This document shows positions 62,366 to 64,000 of a stretch of 64,000 nucleotides of DNA, in pieces. Source of the DNA: Eumeta japonica (lineage: Eukaryota > Arthropoda > Insecta > Lepidoptera > Psychidae); contig BGZK01000100.1 of the NCBI GenBank assembly GCA_005406025.1, positions 62,001 through 126,000 of the forward strand, given 5' to 3'. The notes under the pieces are model-generated. The model was not told where the DNA came from. It searched no databases and saw only the letters and a program-made list of their open reading frames with translations. Numbering within the stretch: position 1 is the stretch's first letter; every line of letters begins with the position of its first letter. The position numbers and the translations under genes were made by a program.

Positions 62366-62619
62366 TGTAAAAAAAAATAAAATTCAAAATAAAATTGTGT
62401 AAAGAGTTTTCTATGCAACTGAGGTCTATAAATTAATGTAACTACATAATATATATTATTTTCGGATCAGACAGCGTTATTTTAATCCATACAGAAATTT
62501 AATCACATGTTAATATAAAAAATATATACGAAATAAAAAAACAAAAGATTTTCAAATAATTTTTCTTTTAACTAAATTAAGCAAAGAGTTCTCTATTTTT
62601 TTCTTAGCATTTTATAAGG

Positions 62620-62810
62620 ACAAACGAGTATATGAGCCACCAGAGAGTAGGTGACCTCCATCGCCTGTGGACACTCGCAACGTTAAAGAAGTCACCAGTG
62701 TGTTATTAACCTTACGGACAGGACTGGGGTATGTGATAAAGGGAGGAGTGAGGTGATGGAGGGAGAGTGGGGCTATGAAGGGAGGAGTGGGCCAACGGAA
62801 CTCTCACTCA
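62620..62810 (-). repeat. Lepidopteran 'gtccatgggcgg' SINE/LINE-tail fragment, minus copy
   Basis: gtaggtgacctccatcgcct, then gtggacactcgcaacg, then a 'cagtgtgttattaacctta' block: the complement of the copy at 17350-17460. Followed by a purine-rich ggaggagtg run at 62740-62790. Confidence 0.65.
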
Positions 62811-64000
62811 CTGAACAAAATACAACAGCTAAAACTGTCACTTAACATCTGTATTCTATGAGTGTTGTATCTTATCGGTCGAGTCGGCCCATTTTCATGC
62901 TGCAGCCAAATTATCCGAATCATGGCTGAATCACATTGATTATAAAATGACACCTGAAGTCATCGTTACGCATTTCCGCACTTATTAAATATAGATATCA
63001 AATACTGTGGTACATTACGGTAATCTTTAGGAATATAAATGTGTAGAAACTCTGAAAATAATATTCATTTTAAAGCGAGATACCCATTTTTTATAATTAG
63101 TATTATTACCATTAATTGTTTAATTAAGCGAAAATTATGTGTATAGAATGTTATGATTGTCATGTTATTATTATAATTCATTAGTTATAGATTTATTTTT
63201 ATGAAATTCTAATGCTTTTATAAAACAGATATAAACGTTATTCTAACCATAAAAGTCTTATAGTTTTTTTGGTAATAAATAAATTGTCAGAAGTGTCCAT
63301 TCTCTAAATGGGTTTTGGGAGTACATAATCATTATTTCAAATATAGAAAACAATTTTTTGTCACTTTTGATGTTTAGGCGAATAATATATGGTAGTAGAG
63401 CAATGTTCTTTAAATACAATGCATTCCGCCGTTTTGGAGATTAACCCAATGAAACAGACAGATATTTAATTTATATAAACTTTGTTTGTACTCGTGTTGG
63501 ATTTTTTACACATACAAAAACACATTTAAAAAGTTTAAAAATTTTGATATAAACTTACATTAAAAACAAATTGCGAAAATTGACTATAATAGTTTTGGTA
63601 AGGTACTAAGATATAAAGCACATTAGAATTTTTTAATAAACATTGAAAAAGTGTACAACCTTTATCAGGGCGTACTTGTTAAACATCTTACTATCTCTTT
63701 TTGTTTTATTACGAACATGATAAGAAGAACAAGTCTAAGTGGTAAGTAGTGTGTTGCTATTTATACACTCCATCTCTTCTTTACTCTAAGAATACAGTTA
63801 ATCTATAGACGTTTAAATAAGAGAAGATGCACAGTCGCTTACTATTCCGACGGCGAAAAATGGCTCAAGGTGTACATGATGACTCTGTTTCATATTTTAT
63901 CACATTATTTCGTTGTGCAAATGAAAAAGAAGTGGAGGAACTTAATTTATTATATAACATTTCGATGAAAATGTCATAACATAAGGTATATTTTTAAATG
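62811..64000. other. AT-rich sequence, no gene recognised
   Basis: No protein-like frame of useful length. The short word ccgccgttttggaga near 63427 echoes ccgccgttttgagagag at 19421, so another copy of that repeat may end here. Confidence 0.4.

Overview
The window looks like nuclear DNA from an insect, most likely a moth or butterfly. It is strongly AT-rich, the genes are split by introns with GT/AG borders, and the best-conserved proteins are insect-like. It is littered with short repeats of kinds I know from Lepidoptera: a pogo/Tigger-like TA-flanked element, MITEs, LINE/SINE tail fragments of the 'cggtccagccgttt' and 'gtccatgggcggnggt' types, and a dead mariner. No species can be named from sequence alone. 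Nothing bacterial, no CRISPR array and no rRNA or functional tRNA was found.

Layout, left to right. Positions 1-5429 are intergenic, with an unrecognised decayed coding remnant (381-862, minus), a degenerate tandem array (2450-3065) and a 26-bp-arm hairpin (3612-3671). The last two exons of a small VWC-domain protein with a GPI-type tail lie at 5430-6199 (plus). About 5 kb without genes follows. DPM3 (11327-11605, minus) then stands head-to-head with Vps34/PIK3C3 (12539-32427, plus). All 16 coding exons of Vps34 can be placed and joined in frame to 922 codons. Vps34 runs tail-to-tail into Vps33B (32697-34726, minus, two exons, 650 codons). A repeat-bearing gap of about 5.6 kb leads to Ras (Ras85D/Ras1 orthologue, 40337-41058, minus, two coding exons, 191 codons). 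Ras is head-to-head with the alpha subunit of NAD-dependent isocitrate dehydrogenase (Idh3a, 41859-56908, plus). From 57.3 kb to the end I see only repeats and AT-rich DNA.

Function. Vps34 makes PI3P on endosomes and autophagosomes, and Vps33B is a Sec1/Munc18 protein of endosomal tethering, so two endolysosomal genes share one convergent 3' border. DPM3 anchors dolichol-phosphate-mannose synthase in the ER, Ras is the signalling GTPase, and Idh3a is a TCA-cycle enzyme. Nothing shows that these act as one pathway.

The two most notable observations are both in Idh3a. Exons 3, 5 and 6 carry about nine base deletions, many in short homopolymers, that break the reading frame, while roughly 5.3 kb of other coding sequence here has none. 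There are also two competing terminal exons (52381 and 56681), both opening with the same VHGTAP segment. The first points to consensus errors or a recently damaged allele; the second suggests alternative C-termini. I found no convincing new biological system in this window.
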